Assembly: GCA_029778535.1 (NCBI GenBank)
Contig: JAKOQB010000198.1
Coordinates: forward strand, 1-64,000
Length of the DNA stretch: 64,000 nucleotides
From: Pseudomonadota bacterium
Lineage (GTDB): Bacteria > Pseudomonadota > Gammaproteobacteria > Burkholderiales > Burkholderiaceae_F
Direction: 5' to 3'
The notes under the pieces were generated by a model. That model was not told the DNA's origin, searched no databases, and saw only the letters and a program-made list of their open reading frames with translations. Shown in pieces: positions 8,696-16,876 of the stretch. Position numbers and translations under genes: made by a program. Numbering within the stretch: position 1 is the first letter of the stretch; each line of letters begins with the position of its first letter.

Positions 8696-9475
8696 ATGAG
8701 CGAACTGATCCAAGTCGAACGCGACGGCCCCATCGCCACCGTCGTGTTGAACCGTCCGGAGAAACTGAACGCGCTCACGCGGCCGATGTGGCAGCGGCTG
8801 GGCGACGTGATCACCGAACTGTCGGCAGACGATTCGCGGCGCTGCATCGTGCTGCGCGGCGCGGGCGAGAAGGCGTTCTCGCCCGGCAACGACATCTCGG
8901 AGTTCGAGACGGTGCGCTCGAACAAGGCGCAGGCGCGCGAGTACGGAAGGGTGATGCACGCCACCGCGCAGGCGCTGGGGCAATGCCGCCATCCGATCGT
9001 CGCGCAGATCCACGGCATCTGCGTCGGCGGCGGGCTGGAGATCGCGGCGCTCGCCGACCTGCGCATCTGCGGCGAATCGAGCCGCTTCGGCGCGCCGATC
9101 AAGAACCTCGGCCTGGTGATGGCGTATGCGGAGATGGCGCCGCTGGTGCAACTGGTCGGCCGGTCGATCGCGCTCGAGATCCTGCTCGAGGGCCGCGTCT
9201 TCGACGCGCGCGAGGCGAAGGACAAGGGACTCATCACGCGCGTGGTGCCCGACGATCAGGTTGCCGCCGAAGCGCGTGCGACAGCCGAGCGCATCGCCGA
9301 CGGCGCGCCGCTCGCCGCGCGCTGGCACAAGAAGTTCGCGCGCCGCCTGACTGACCCGCGGCCGCTGACCGATGCCGAGCGCGACGAATGCTTCGACTGC
9401 TTCGACACCGAGGACTTCCGCATCGGTTATCGCGCTTTCCTGGCGAAGGAGAGGCCGCGGTTCGTGGGGAAATGA
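8696..9475 (+). CDS. Enoyl-CoA hydratase/isomerase family protein
   Basis: A 259-residue crotonase-fold enzyme. The first oxyanion-hole strand reads KAFSPGNDISEFE and the second IHGICVGGGLEIAALADLRI, both well placed at about residues 60 and 105. The usual catalytic glutamates of hydratases are not obvious: the segment after the second oxyanion loop reads RFGAPIKNLGLVMAYAEMAPLV, so hydratase, isomerase or hydrolase activity is open. It is followed by a class III CoA-transferase in the same direction. The start at 8696 sits inside the repeat without a clear Shine-Dalgarno, which may mean low translation. Confidence 0.85.
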   Translation: MSELIQVERDGPIATVVLNRPEKLNALTRPMWQRLGDVITELSADDSRRCIVLRGAGEKAFSPGNDISEFETVRSNKAQAREYGRVMHATAQALGQCRHPIVAQIHGICVGGGLEIAALADLRICGESSRFGAPIKNLGLVMAYAEMAPLVQLVGRSIALEILLEGRVFDAREAKDKGLITRVVPDDQVAAEARATAERIADGAPLAARWHKKFARRLTDPRPLTDAERDECFDCFDTEDFRIGYRAFLAKERPRFVGK

Positions 9476-9479
9476 GGAC

Positions 9480-9566
9480 TTGTTCACCACAGAGGCAAAG
9501 AGGCACAGAGAAATGCGGGAGCGAATCCTCTCTGCGCCTCTGTTCCTCGGTGGTTGATGCACGCTT
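9480..9566. repeat. Inverted repeat of the CACAGAGGC type
   Basis: TTCACCACAGAGGCAAAGAG followed by GCACAGAGA faces TCTCTGCGCCTCTGTTCCTC and then GGTGGTTGA, giving arms of roughly 30 bases around a GGGAGCG-containing loop. This is a dispersed intergenic palindrome seen in many unrelated genomes. It separates the hydratase from the CoA-transferase. Confidence 0.8.
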
Positions 9567-9578
9567 CTTCACGCAGCG

Positions 9579-10793
9579 ATGAAGCCAAACTCCAAGGGCC
9601 CGCTCGCCGGCATGCGCGTGCTCGAACTCACGCAGATCATGTCGGGGCCGACCTGCGGGCTGATGCTGGCGGACCTCGGCGCCGACGTGATCAAGGTCGA
9701 GAAGCTGCCCGACGGCGACGATGCGCGCCGCTACAGCGAGCCGCGCGTGAACGGTGTGTCCGCGCCGTTCCTGATGCTCAATCGCAACAAGCGCGGCATC
9801 GCGCTCGATCTGAAGAAGAGCGAGGGCCGCGCAGTTCTGCTGCGCATGGTGCGCGACGCCGACGTGCTGGTGGAGAACTTCCGCACCGGCACGATGGACA
9901 AGCTCGGCCTCGGCTACGAGACGTTGGCCCGTGAGAACCCGGGGCTGATCTACTGCGCGATCACCGGCTACGGCCGCACCGGTCCGTTCGCCGACAAGGG
10001 CGGCTTCGACCTGCTCGCGCAGGGCTTCACCGGACTGATGAGCATCACCGGCGAGCCGGGCGGCCCGCCCGTGAAATCCGGCCCGCCGCTGACCGACATC
10101 GGCGCCGGCGTGCTCGCGGCGACCGGCATCCTCGCCGCGTACGTGCACAAACTGAAGACGGGCGCAGGTCAGATCGTCGACACCTCGCTGATGGAAGCGG
10201 GGCTGCAGCAGACCTACTGGCACGCGGCGATCTTCCTCGCCACCGGGCAGTCGCCCGGGCCGACGGGCTCGGCGCACGTACTGACCGCGCCGTACCAGGC
10301 GTTCCATGCGAGCGACGGCTGGATCAACATCGGCGGCGCCAATCAGTCGAACTGGGAGCGCATCGCCGAGGTGCTCGGGCACCCGGAGTGGAAGTCCGAT
10401 CCGCGCTTCGCGACCAACACCGATCGGATGGCCAACCTCGGCGCGCTGGTCGAACTGATGAGCGCGGTGCTGATCAAGCGCACGCGCGCCGAGTGGATCG
10501 CCGCGTTCGACGCCGCCGGCGTTCCGGCCGGCCCGGTGCACTCGATCGGCGAAGCGCTCACGCATCCGCAGGCGATCGCGCGCGGCATGGTGGTCGACGT
10601 GATGCACCCGCACGCGGGCGCGACGCAGGGCGTCGGCTGCCCGCTGCATTTCTCGCACACGCCCACCGCGGCACCGTTCGCCGCGCCGCTGCTGGGACAG
10701 CACACGCGCGAGGTGCTGGGGGAGTCCGGCTACACCGCGGCACAGATCGACGGGCTCGTAGCGCGGGGAGTGATCGCTGAAGGAAAGGCGTGA
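9579..10793 (+). CDS. CaiB/BaiF (class III) acyl-CoA transferase
   Basis: This 404-residue protein has the family start GPLAGMRVLELTQIMSGPTCGLMLADLGADVIKVE, the NRNKRGIALDLKK motif and VENFRTGTMDKLGLGYE. The catalytic aspartate that forms an acyl anhydride is in SGPPLTDIGAGVLAATG. It moves CoA between an acyl-CoA donor (often succinyl-CoA) and a free acid. With the hydratase just upstream it could activate and process the acid taken up by the TRAP system. Start at 9579 gives the normal family length. The stop codon forms part of a heptamer tandem repeat. Confidence 0.9.
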   Translation: MKPNSKGPLAGMRVLELTQIMSGPTCGLMLADLGADVIKVEKLPDGDDARRYSEPRVNGVSAPFLMLNRNKRGIALDLKKSEGRAVLLRMVRDADVLVENFRTGTMDKLGLGYETLARENPGLIYCAITGYGRTGPFADKGGFDLLAQGFTGLMSITGEPGGPPVKSGPPLTDIGAGVLAATGILAAYVHKLKTGAGQIVDTSLMEAGLQQTYWHAAIFLATGQSPGPTGSAHVLTAPYQAFHASDGWINIGGANQSNWERIAEVLGHPEWKSDPRFATNTDRMANLGALVELMSAVLIKRTRAEWIAAFDAAGVPAGPVHSIGEALTHPQAIARGMVVDVMHPHAGATQGVGCPLHFSHTPTAAPFAAPLLGQHTREVLGESGYTAAQIDGLVARGVIAEGKA

Positions 10794-10869
10794 TCCGTGA
10801 TCCGTGATCCGTGATCCGTGATCCGTGATCCGTGATCGCGACATCGCAATCCGCAATCCGCGATCCGAG
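10791..10869. repeat. Tandem heptamer array (TGATCCG)6 with related units
   Basis: Six perfect consecutive TGATCCG units run from 10791 to 10832, the first containing the CoA-transferase stop codon. They are followed by a partial unit and then by CAATCCG-type heptamers up to about 10869. Slippage here could change copy number without touching coding sequence. Confidence 0.85.
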
Positions 10870-10903
10870 CCACTAGAATTCACGCTTTTCTCGCTCGTCG
10901 CAA

Positions 10904-11407
10904 ATGACAAAGGCAAAGCAGCCTGCGCCGCTCGTCGGCGTGTTGATGGGGTCGAACTCCGACTGGGACACGATGCAGCACGCCTGCGACGTGCTGAAGG
11001 AATTCGGCGTCGCGTTCGAGGCCAAGGTGCTGTCGGCGCACCGGATGCCGGACGAGATGTTCGACTACGCCGAGCACGCGCGCGAACGCGGGCTGCGCGC
11101 GATCATCGCCGGCGCGGGTGGCGCGGCGCACCTGCCCGGCATGCTGGCATCGAAGACGGTGATTCCGGTGCTCGGCGTGCCGGTGCCGTCGAAATACCTG
11201 AACGGCCGCGACTCGCTGCTGTCGATCGTGCAGATGCCGAGGGGCGTCCCGGTGGCAACCTTCGCGATCGGCGAAAGCGGCGCCGCCAACGCGGCGCTGT
11301 TCGCGGTGGCGATGCTGGCCGCTCAGGACGGCGAGTTGGCGATGAAGCTCGCGCAGTACCGCGCGACGCAGACGCAGGCGGCGCGGAACATGACGCTGCC
11401 GCTGTGA
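10904..11407 (+). CDS. purE: N5-carboxyaminoimidazole ribonucleotide mutase PurE
   Basis: The 167-residue class I PurE rearranges N5-CAIR to CAIR in purine synthesis. Diagnostic motifs are present: [20 protein letters not shown] with the catalytic histidine, [16 protein letters not shown], and [28 protein letters not shown]. It forms a cytoplasmic octamer. Its partner purK lies 1 kb downstream rather than immediately adjacent, because a small gene and a hicBA pair intervene. It starts at ATG 10904, shortly after the heptamer array. Confidence 0.95.
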   Translation: MTKAKQPAPLVGVLMGSNSDWDTMQHACDVLKEFGVAFEAKVLSAHRMPDEMFDYAEHARERGLRAIIAGAGGAAHLPGMLASKTVIPVLGVPVPSKYLNGRDSLLSIVQMPRGVPVATFAIGESGAANAALFAVAMLAAQDGELAMKLAQYRATQTQAARNMTLPL

Positions 11408-11491
11408 CTCGTGCCCAATGCTCTCCCCGCGTCAACATTAAGCTGGCTTGTGTTCTGTTCGCGCTATTTGCCACCAAGAAGAGGAATGCTC

Positions 11492-11746
11492 ATGGAGGTC
11501 TGGATCAAGTCCTTTGACGTCGACATGCAGATCAAGAGCAAAGGAATTGAACTCGAGGTCAGAACTGCAGACGGCTCGGAGCAGATTGGGGATTGCTACG
11601 CAACCATGACCGGCCTGATTTGGTGCAAAGGCAAGAAGCACAAAGACAACGGGGTAAAGCTGAAGTGGGAGGATTTGAGAATCATCTGCGATTCAAATGA
11701 AGCACTTCAGGCCGCCATCAAGGCCGCCAAGGCGCATCAGAAGTAA
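11492..11746 (+). CDS. Small conserved hypothetical protein
   Basis: This 84-residue soluble protein begins MEVWIKSFDVDMQIKSKGIE and carries TGLIWCKGKKHKDNGVKLKW before a helical C-terminus rich in Ala and Lys. I have seen similar small proteins of this pattern in proteobacteria but cannot assign a function. The second ATG (11492) is preferred over 11486 because the AGAAGAGGA site is then spaced about right. The gene is clearly less GC-rich and uses more AT-ending codons than purE and purK, which points to recent acquisition. Confidence 0.65.
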   Translation: MEVWIKSFDVDMQIKSKGIELEVRTADGSEQIGDCYATMTGLIWCKGKKHKDNGVKLKWEDLRIICDSNEALQAAIKAAKAHQK

Positions 11747-11985
11747 CTCGGCGCCCTTCGCGTGATCCATTCCGCTGCGTGGCGAATGCGTGTCGTCTGT
11801 TCGTTTGACCGCCAACGTGGTGCGGCAATCAACGTGGACATACCCGATCGCGCGCTTGTTCAAAGTCGTAGCGGCTCGCCACGAAGCGGACGTGCCTTGT
11901 CTATTGCAGTTGCCGGCCGCACGTGTGGTTCGATGTCGCACGAGCGGGCTCGGTAGAATCGCTTGACCTCATCCAGAGAGGCACC

Positions 11986-12192
11986 ATGAAATTCCGCATC
12001 GAGTGTGAACGCGAAGAAGACGGCCGCTGGCTGGCCGAGGTTCCGGAGTTGCCGGGCGTTCTCGCCTATGGAGCCACTGCCGAGGAGGCGCAGGGGCGAG
12101 CCGAGGTGCTCGCACTGCGCGTCCTCGCCGAGCGCCTCGAGCACGGTGAGGCGCGTCCAGTCGACATCAGCATCTCCCTCGCGACGTTATGA
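11986..12192 (+). CDS. hicB: HicB-like antitoxin
   Basis: A 68-residue protein with the HicB partial RNase-H fold sequence FRIECEREEDGRWLAEVPELPG followed by YGATAEEAQGRAEVLALRVLAERLEHGE. It would bind and block the HicA toxin encoded immediately downstream. It is a short form without the C-terminal ribbon-helix-helix or HTH domain of longer HicB proteins, so operon autoregulation must work differently or be weak. The start at 11986 follows GAGAGGCACC. Its stop overlaps the hicA start (ATGA). Confidence 0.85.
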   Translation: MKFRIECEREEDGRWLAEVPELPGVLAYGATAEEAQGRAEVLALRVLAERLEHGEARPVDISISLATL

Positions 12193-12401
12193 GCCAGTGG
12201 CCTTCGACGAAGGCCACTCGTGTTCTATCGGCCCTTCAACGCATCGGCTGGCAGCTCAAGCGCCAATCCGGATCCCATAAGACACTCTCGCGCCAAGGCT
12301 GGCCCGATTTCGTATTTGCGTTTCATGATCGCGAAGAAATCGGACCTCGAATGCTTTCCCGAATCGCCAAGCACACCGGCCTCAGTCCCGAGGATCTCTA
12401 G
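12189..12401 (+). CDS. hicA: HicA-like mRNA interferase toxin
   Basis: The 70-residue protein has the double-stranded RNA-binding-like HicA fold: a helix LSALQRIGWQLKRQSGSHKTL with the catalytic histidine at about residue 30, then FVFAFHDREEIGPRMLSRIAKHTGLS. HicA toxins cleave mRNA when freed from HicB. The gene order is antitoxin then toxin, the reverse of E. coli hicAB but common elsewhere. Overlap of four bases with hicB implies coupled translation. The pair sits between purE and purK. Confidence 0.88.
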   Translation: MSQWPSTKATRVLSALQRIGWQLKRQSGSHKTLSRQGWPDFVFAFHDREEIGPRMLSRIAKHTGLSPEDL

Positions 12402-12439
12402 CTAGGTGACTCGAACCCCGAATCTGGACGTGGAACGCG

Positions 12440-13591
12440 ATGCCGATCGCTCCCGGTGAATGGCTCGGCCTGCTCGGCGGCGGGCAGCTTGGGCGCATGT
12501 TCTGCATGGCGGCGCAGAGCATGGGCTTTCGGGTGTGCGTGCTCGATCCCGGCGACGACAGCCCGGCCGGTGCGGTGGCCGACGATCACATCCGCGCCGA
12601 CTACCTCGACGAATCGGCGCTGGTCGAGATCGCGCAGCGCTGCCGCGCGGTGACGACCGAGTTCGAGAACGTGCCCGCGGCGGCGATGCGCCGGCTTGCC
12701 GCTCACTGCGTGGTGCGGCCCGCGGCCGACAGCGTGGCGGTCGCGCAGGACCGCATCCACGAGAAGCGCTTCATGGTCAACCACGGCATCGCCGTCGGCC
12801 CGCACCGGGTGGTGACGCGGATCGACGACCTCGAAGCCGCGGACCTGAAGCTTTTTCCCGGCATCCTGAAGTCCGCCCGGCTCGGCTACGACGGCAAGGG
12901 GCAGGCGAACGTGGCCACCCGCGAGGACGCGATCGAAGCGTGGTCGCGCGGCGGCCGCGTGCCCTGCGTGCTGGAGCAGCGGCTGCCGCTGCACCAGGAG
13001 GTGTCGTGCCTCGTATGCCGCGGCGCCGACGGCGCGATGACGACGTTCCCCGTGGTCGAGAACGCGCATCGCGGCGGCATCCTTGCGGTGTCAGTGGCGC
13101 CCGCGCGCGTGGCTCCCGAGCTTGCCGACAACGCGCGCGAGACCGCGCGGAGAGTTGCCGAGCAACTGAACTACGTCGGCGTGCTGTGCGTCGAGTTCTT
13201 CGTGCTCGAGGACGGGCGGCTGCTGGTCAACGAGATCGCGCCGCGCCCGCACAACTCCGGCCACTTCACGATCGACGCCTGCGTGACGAGCCAGTTCGAG
13301 CAGCAGGCGCGCATGCTTGCCGGCCTGCCGTTGGGCAGCACGGCACAACTTGCGCCGGCGGTGATGCTGAACATCCTCGGCGACGTGTGGTTCCACGAGG
13401 GCCAGCGGCGCGAACCGGCGTGGGACGACGTGCTTGCGATCGACGGCGCCAAGCTGCACCTGTACGGCAAGCGCGAAGCGCGGCCCGGGCGCAAGATGGG
13501 GCACGTGACGGTGCTCGGCGAGTCGGTGCCGCAGGCACTCGAACGCGCGGCCGCGGCCGCGCGCGTGCTCGGCATCGATCCGCCCAAGTGA
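12440..13591 (+). CDS. purK: N5-carboxyaminoimidazole ribonucleotide synthase PurK
   Basis: This 383-residue ATP-grasp enzyme makes N5-CAIR from AIR, bicarbonate and ATP. It begins with the preATP-grasp motif WLGLLGGGQLGRMF and has VTTEFENVP, LKSARLGYDGKGQ and the metal-binding VNEIAPRPHNSGH. Length is typical. It is separated from purE by about 1 kb of accessory DNA, and its GTGA overlap with sua5 shows the rest of the ancestral operon is intact. Confidence 0.95.
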   Translation: MPIAPGEWLGLLGGGQLGRMFCMAAQSMGFRVCVLDPGDDSPAGAVADDHIRADYLDESALVEIAQRCRAVTTEFENVPAAAMRRLAAHCVVRPAADSVAVAQDRIHEKRFMVNHGIAVGPHRVVTRIDDLEAADLKLFPGILKSARLGYDGKGQANVATREDAIEAWSRGGRVPCVLEQRLPLHQEVSCLVCRGADGAMTTFPVVENAHRGGILAVSVAPARVAPELADNARETARRVAEQLNYVGVLCVEFFVLEDGRLLVNEIAPRPHNSGHFTIDACVTSQFEQQARMLAGLPLGSTAQLAPAVMLNILGDVWFHEGQRREPAWDDVLAIDGAKLHLYGKREARPGRKMGHVTVLGESVPQALERAAAAARVLGIDPPK

Positions 13592-14604
13592 GCGCGGAAT
13601 TGAACAATGCGCCGCCGGTCGACGCCGCGGCGATCGAAAGCGCGGCCGCGCTGCTCGCGCGCGGCGCGCTGGTCGCGTTTCCGACCGAAACCGTCTACGG
13701 CCTCGGCGCCGATGCCGATGACCGCGCGGCCGTGGCCGCGCTCTTCGCCGCCAAGGGCCGGCCCGCGGATCACCCGGTGATCGTGCACGTGCACGACGCG
13801 CGCGCACTCGACGCGTGGGCGCGCGATGTGCCGGCCGCGGCGCACGCGCTCGCGCGCGCGTTCTGGCCCGGCCCGCTGACGCTGGTGCTGAAGCGCTCGG
13901 CGCGCGCGCACGACGGGTTGACCGGCGGGCAGGACAGCGTCGGCCTGCGTTGCCCCGCGCACCCGTGGGCGCGCGCGCTGCTGGTCGCCTTTTGCGCGTT
14001 GCGCGGCGACCCGACCGCCGCGCTGGCGGCGCCGAGTGCGAACAGTTTCGGTCGCATCAGCCCGTCGCGCGCGGAGCACGTACGCGCCGATCTCGGCGAA
14101 AAGCCCGCCGGCAAGGTCGACCTGATCCTCGACGGCGGGGCGTGCCCGATCGGCATCGAGTCGACGATCGTCGATCTGTCCCAAGAGGAGCCGCGGCTGC
14201 TGCGGCCGGGCGCGATCGCGCGCGCGCAGCTCGAATCGCTCATCGGCCGACCAGTGCTCGAGGCCGGCGCGGGGGCGCCGCGCGCCTCCGGCCGGCTGGA
14301 GCAGCATTACGCGCCGCGCACGCCGGTCGAGCTGATCGAACCGGGTCGCCTGCCCGCGCGCGTCAACGAGCTGCGCGGGACCCGCCTCGCGGTGCTGGCA
14401 CCCGCGGCAGCGCTGCTCGATCGCACCGCGGACATCGTACTGCGCCTGATCGCGCCGGCGACGGCGCAGGAATACGCGCGCCGCCTGTATGCGCTGCTGC
14501 ATGAACTCGACGCCGCCCGCGCGCAGCGGATCCTGATCCAGCGTCCCCCGGCCGGTCCTGAGTGGGAGGCGGTCGCCGATCGGCTGCGCCGCGCCGCGGG
14601 CTGA
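13588..14604 (+). CDS. L-threonylcarbamoyladenylate synthase (Sua5 type)
   Basis: A 338-residue protein with an N-terminal YrdC domain (VAFPTETVYGLGADA, KGRPADHPVIVHV, LAAPSANSFGRISPS, ESTIVDLS) and a C-terminal Sua5 domain from about residue 215. It makes the threonylcarbamoyl-AMP used for t6A in tRNA. The GTG start at 13588 overlaps the purK stop. A purE-purK-sua5 order is common in betaproteobacteria, which supports both the assignment and the taxonomic placement. Confidence 0.93.
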   Translation: MSAELNNAPPVDAAAIESAAALLARGALVAFPTETVYGLGADADDRAAVAALFAAKGRPADHPVIVHVHDARALDAWARDVPAAAHALARAFWPGPLTLVLKRSARAHDGLTGGQDSVGLRCPAHPWARALLVAFCALRGDPTAALAAPSANSFGRISPSRAEHVRADLGEKPAGKVDLILDGGACPIGIESTIVDLSQEEPRLLRPGAIARAQLESLIGRPVLEAGAGAPRASGRLEQHYAPRTPVELIEPGRLPARVNELRGTRLAVLAPAAALLDRTADIVLRLIAPATAQEYARRLYALLHELDAARAQRILIQRPPAGPEWEAVADRLRRAAG

Positions 14605-14705
14605 TTCCTGGACGATCAGGGCTGTTCCGGCGCGCAGACCCGCGCGTATGATCGCAGCCAATCGTCCGCCTGTGCCGGCGGGCGCAACAACAGGAGGAGG
14701 GTCAC

Positions 14706-15662
14706 ATGTTCCGGTTTCTGCGGGCGCGCCGTCGCGCGCTGGGGATTGCCGCCGCGTCGGCGTTCGCGCTGCTGCTCGCTTCGTGCGGGGGCGGCAACGT
14801 CGGTGAACCGCCGCTGTTCGGCACCACCGTCGTGTTCGGCGCCAGCTTGAACGACACGGGCAATCTTTGCACCTCGATTCCGTCCTCCTGCCCGCCGACG
14901 CCGCCCTATGCTCCGGGCAGGTTCTCCAACGGTTCGCTCTGGGATGAAATCGTCGCCGCCAAATACGGCGCCAGCGTCACGCCGTCGCTGAAGGGCGGCA
15001 CCAACTACGCATATGCAGGCGCGCGCACCGGAACCGTCCCCGGCGTCACGACGCCGGCCGCGGTGCCGAGCATGGTGGCGCAGCTCGGCCAGTACCTGCA
15101 GAAGGTCAACTTCCAGGCCAGCCCGCAGGCGCTTTACATCGTCGACGCGGGCACCGTCGGCAACAACATCACCGACGCGCTGACGCTGGCGCAGACGAAT
15201 CCGAACGCGCCGGCCGCCGTTCTGACGGCCGCGGTGGGCGACATCGTCAACATGGTGCTGACGCTGTATTCGGCGGGCGCGCGCCACATCGTCGTCACCA
15301 ACGCCCCGGACGTCGGCAAGACGCCGCGCGCGCAGGCGCTCGGCGCGGCCGCCGCGGCCGGCGCGACCCAGTTGTCGCTGCAGTTCAACGGCGCGCTGGC
15401 GCAGCAGCTGACCGGACTGAAGGCGGTCTCAGCGGGCCTGAATCTGTACACGGTCGATGTCGGCGGATTGAATGCGGAACTGATCGCCAATCCGGCATCG
15501 TTCGGGCTGTCCAACGTGACCCAGCCCTGCTTCAACTCCCTGGTGTCGCCGCCGACGCTGTGCACGAACCCGGATCAGTACCTCTACTGGGATCCGTTCC
15601 ACCCGACGGCAGCCGCGCACGCGGTCATCGCGCAGCGCGTGATTGCCGCGATCGGCCGATGA
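14706..15662 (+). CDS. Lipoprotein SGNH/GDSL-type esterase with altered GDSL block
   Basis: The 318-residue protein has a lipoprotein signal peptide with lipobox LLASC (Cys27), so it should be anchored in the outer membrane. Block I, normally FGDSLSDTGN, reads FGASLNDTGN: the nucleophile serine is kept but the preceding Asp is Ala. Block V is intact as YWDPFHPTAAAHAVIA, giving the Asp-His pair. Block III, normally GxND, reads DAGTVGNNITDAL, so the oxyanion Asn may be preserved in a shifted context. It probably hydrolyses lipid or polyester substrates, if active. It is followed by a strong hairpin, so it is likely monocistronic. Confidence 0.8.
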   Translation: MFRFLRARRRALGIAAASAFALLLASCGGGNVGEPPLFGTTVVFGASLNDTGNLCTSIPSSCPPTPPYAPGRFSNGSLWDEIVAAKYGASVTPSLKGGTNYAYAGARTGTVPGVTTPAAVPSMVAQLGQYLQKVNFQASPQALYIVDAGTVGNNITDALTLAQTNPNAPAAVLTAAVGDIVNMVLTLYSAGARHIVVTNAPDVGKTPRAQALGAAAAAGATQLSLQFNGALAQQLTGLKAVSAGLNLYTVDVGGLNAELIANPASFGLSNVTQPCFNSLVSPPTLCTNPDQYLYWDPFHPTAAAHAVIAQRVIAAIGR

Positions 15663-15685
15663 TCCGACGGGACGAGCGAAGGAAC

Positions 15686-15707
15686 GGCGCCGCCGCGGCG
15701 CGGTTTT
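15686..15707 (+). terminator. Rho-independent terminator after the GDSL esterase
   Basis: GCGCCGC-C-GCGGCGC at 15687-15701 forms a strong GC hairpin followed by GGTTTT. It lies 25 bases after the esterase stop. The T-run is short, so strength is uncertain. Confidence 0.6.
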
Positions 15708-15909
15708 GATTGCATGGTAGGCGGCGCGGACTACCGAGCGCGTCCCGCCGCTACGGCGCGCACTATCCGTCGGGCCGATTGCTGCCGGCGGGGACTTGGC
15801 CCATCGTGTGCCGCACCGGCTGACCGCCTCGAGTCCTCGCGGCCCGCTGCCGGCACTGCTGCGAATCGAATGGGGACCACGTCGAAGCAACTCGCGCGCG
15901 GACACTGAC

Positions 15910-16758
15910 ATGGCGGTGATCGCGGTCGTCAATCGCAAGGGCGGAAGTGGCAAGACCACGCTCGCCACGCATCTGGCCGTGTACTGCGCGGGCACCGACG
16001 CGGCAGTGCTGCTGGCTGATGTCGACCGCCAGCATTCGACGCAGGCGTGGTTGAAGCGGCGCGCCGCGCAGAAGCCGGCGGCGCGCGCCGCGATCAAGGG
16101 GCGCGCGCTCGAACCCAACACCGTGATCCGGCCGCCGGCCGGCTTCGCGCACGTGATCCTGGACACGCCGGGCGGCCTGCGCGGCTTCGACCTGATGCGC
16201 GTGGTGATGTACGCCGACGCGATCCTGATGCCGGTCGGCGCGTCGGTGTTCGATCGCGAGTCGACGGCCGACTGCTACGCCGAACTGCAGACGCTGCCGC
16301 GCGTGGCGAGCGGCCGCTGCAAGGTGGCCGCGATCGGCATGCGGCTCGATGGCCGCACAAAGGCGGAGGACATGCTGCGCCGGTGGGCACAGGCGCTGCA
16401 GCTCCCGTTCGTCGGCGTGCTGCGCGAAACGGTGGCGTATGTACGCTGTGTCGAGCGGGGACTGGCGCTGTTCGACCTGCCGGCCGCGAAGGTGCAGACC
16501 GACATGCGTCAGTGGCAGCCGATTCTCGCGTGGCTCGACGCGGTACTCGATCCCGAGCCCGTCGCGCCGACCCTCAGCCGCCCGACCTCGCCACTGACGC
16601 TGCCGCGCGCCGCGGAAGGGGAGATCACGCGCGCCGCCGTGCTGGCGACGCACGACGGACCGGCGCTCGCCGCGCCGCCGGTGCGGCCGTCGATCGCCAC
16701 GCGCCTCGGCCGGCTGATCGATACCCTCGCGGTGCCGCGCTTCCTGCAGCGCAACTAG
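15910..16758 (+). CDS. Orphan ParA/MinD-family ATPase
   Basis: This 282-residue protein starts MAVIAVVNRKGGSGKTTLATHLA, the deviant Walker A motif with the signature lysine, and has Walker A', LLADVDRQHSTQAWLKRR, and Walker B VILDTPGG. ParA ATPases position DNA or protein cargo by ATP-dependent binding to the nucleoid. No ParB, parS-like repeat or cargo gene is adjacent, and it lies between an esterase and a molybdoenzyme. The C-terminal 60 residues (after about 220) are Pro/Ala-rich and look disordered. The upstream in-frame extension was rejected because it lacks a fold and begins with low-complexity sequence. Confidence 0.82.
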   Translation: MAVIAVVNRKGGSGKTTLATHLAVYCAGTDAAVLLADVDRQHSTQAWLKRRAAQKPAARAAIKGRALEPNTVIRPPAGFAHVILDTPGGLRGFDLMRVVMYADAILMPVGASVFDRESTADCYAELQTLPRVASGRCKVAAIGMRLDGRTKAEDMLRRWAQALQLPFVGVLRETVAYVRCVERGLALFDLPAAKVQTDMRQWQPILAWLDAVLDPEPVAPTLSRPTSPLTLPRAAEGEITRAAVLATHDGPALAAPPVRPSIATRLGRLIDTLAVPRFLQRN

Positions 16759-16767
16759 GGGCGATCT

Positions 16768-16795
16768 GATTCATTGACCGCTCGGTCAATGAATC
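16768..16795. promoter_or_regulatory. 28-base perfect palindrome upstream of the PadB-like gene
   Basis: Arms GATTCATTGACCG and CGGTCAATGAATC flank a CT spacer. The TTGACCG-N2-CGGTCAA core is the style of TetR-family operators. It lies 81 bases before the molybdoenzyme start and 9 bases after the parA stop. No T-run follows, so an operator is favoured over a terminator. Confidence 0.6.
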
Positions 16796-16876
16796 CGGCG
16801 ATTTCTGACCCAGATCAGAGCCGCGGCCGCAGCGCGGCCTGAAGATGAGCGTCTCTGCAGACCCAGGCAGGCGCAT

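Noticed and set aside
8618-10869. Heptamer arrays considered as a CRISPR or iteron origin
   Set aside because: Units are only 7 bases with no spacers and no DnaA box or replication gene nearby.
16768-16795. Palindrome considered as a rho-independent terminator of parA
   Set aside because: No T-run on either side, and the TTGACCG-CGGTCAA core is operator-like; a terminator role is not excluded but less likely.
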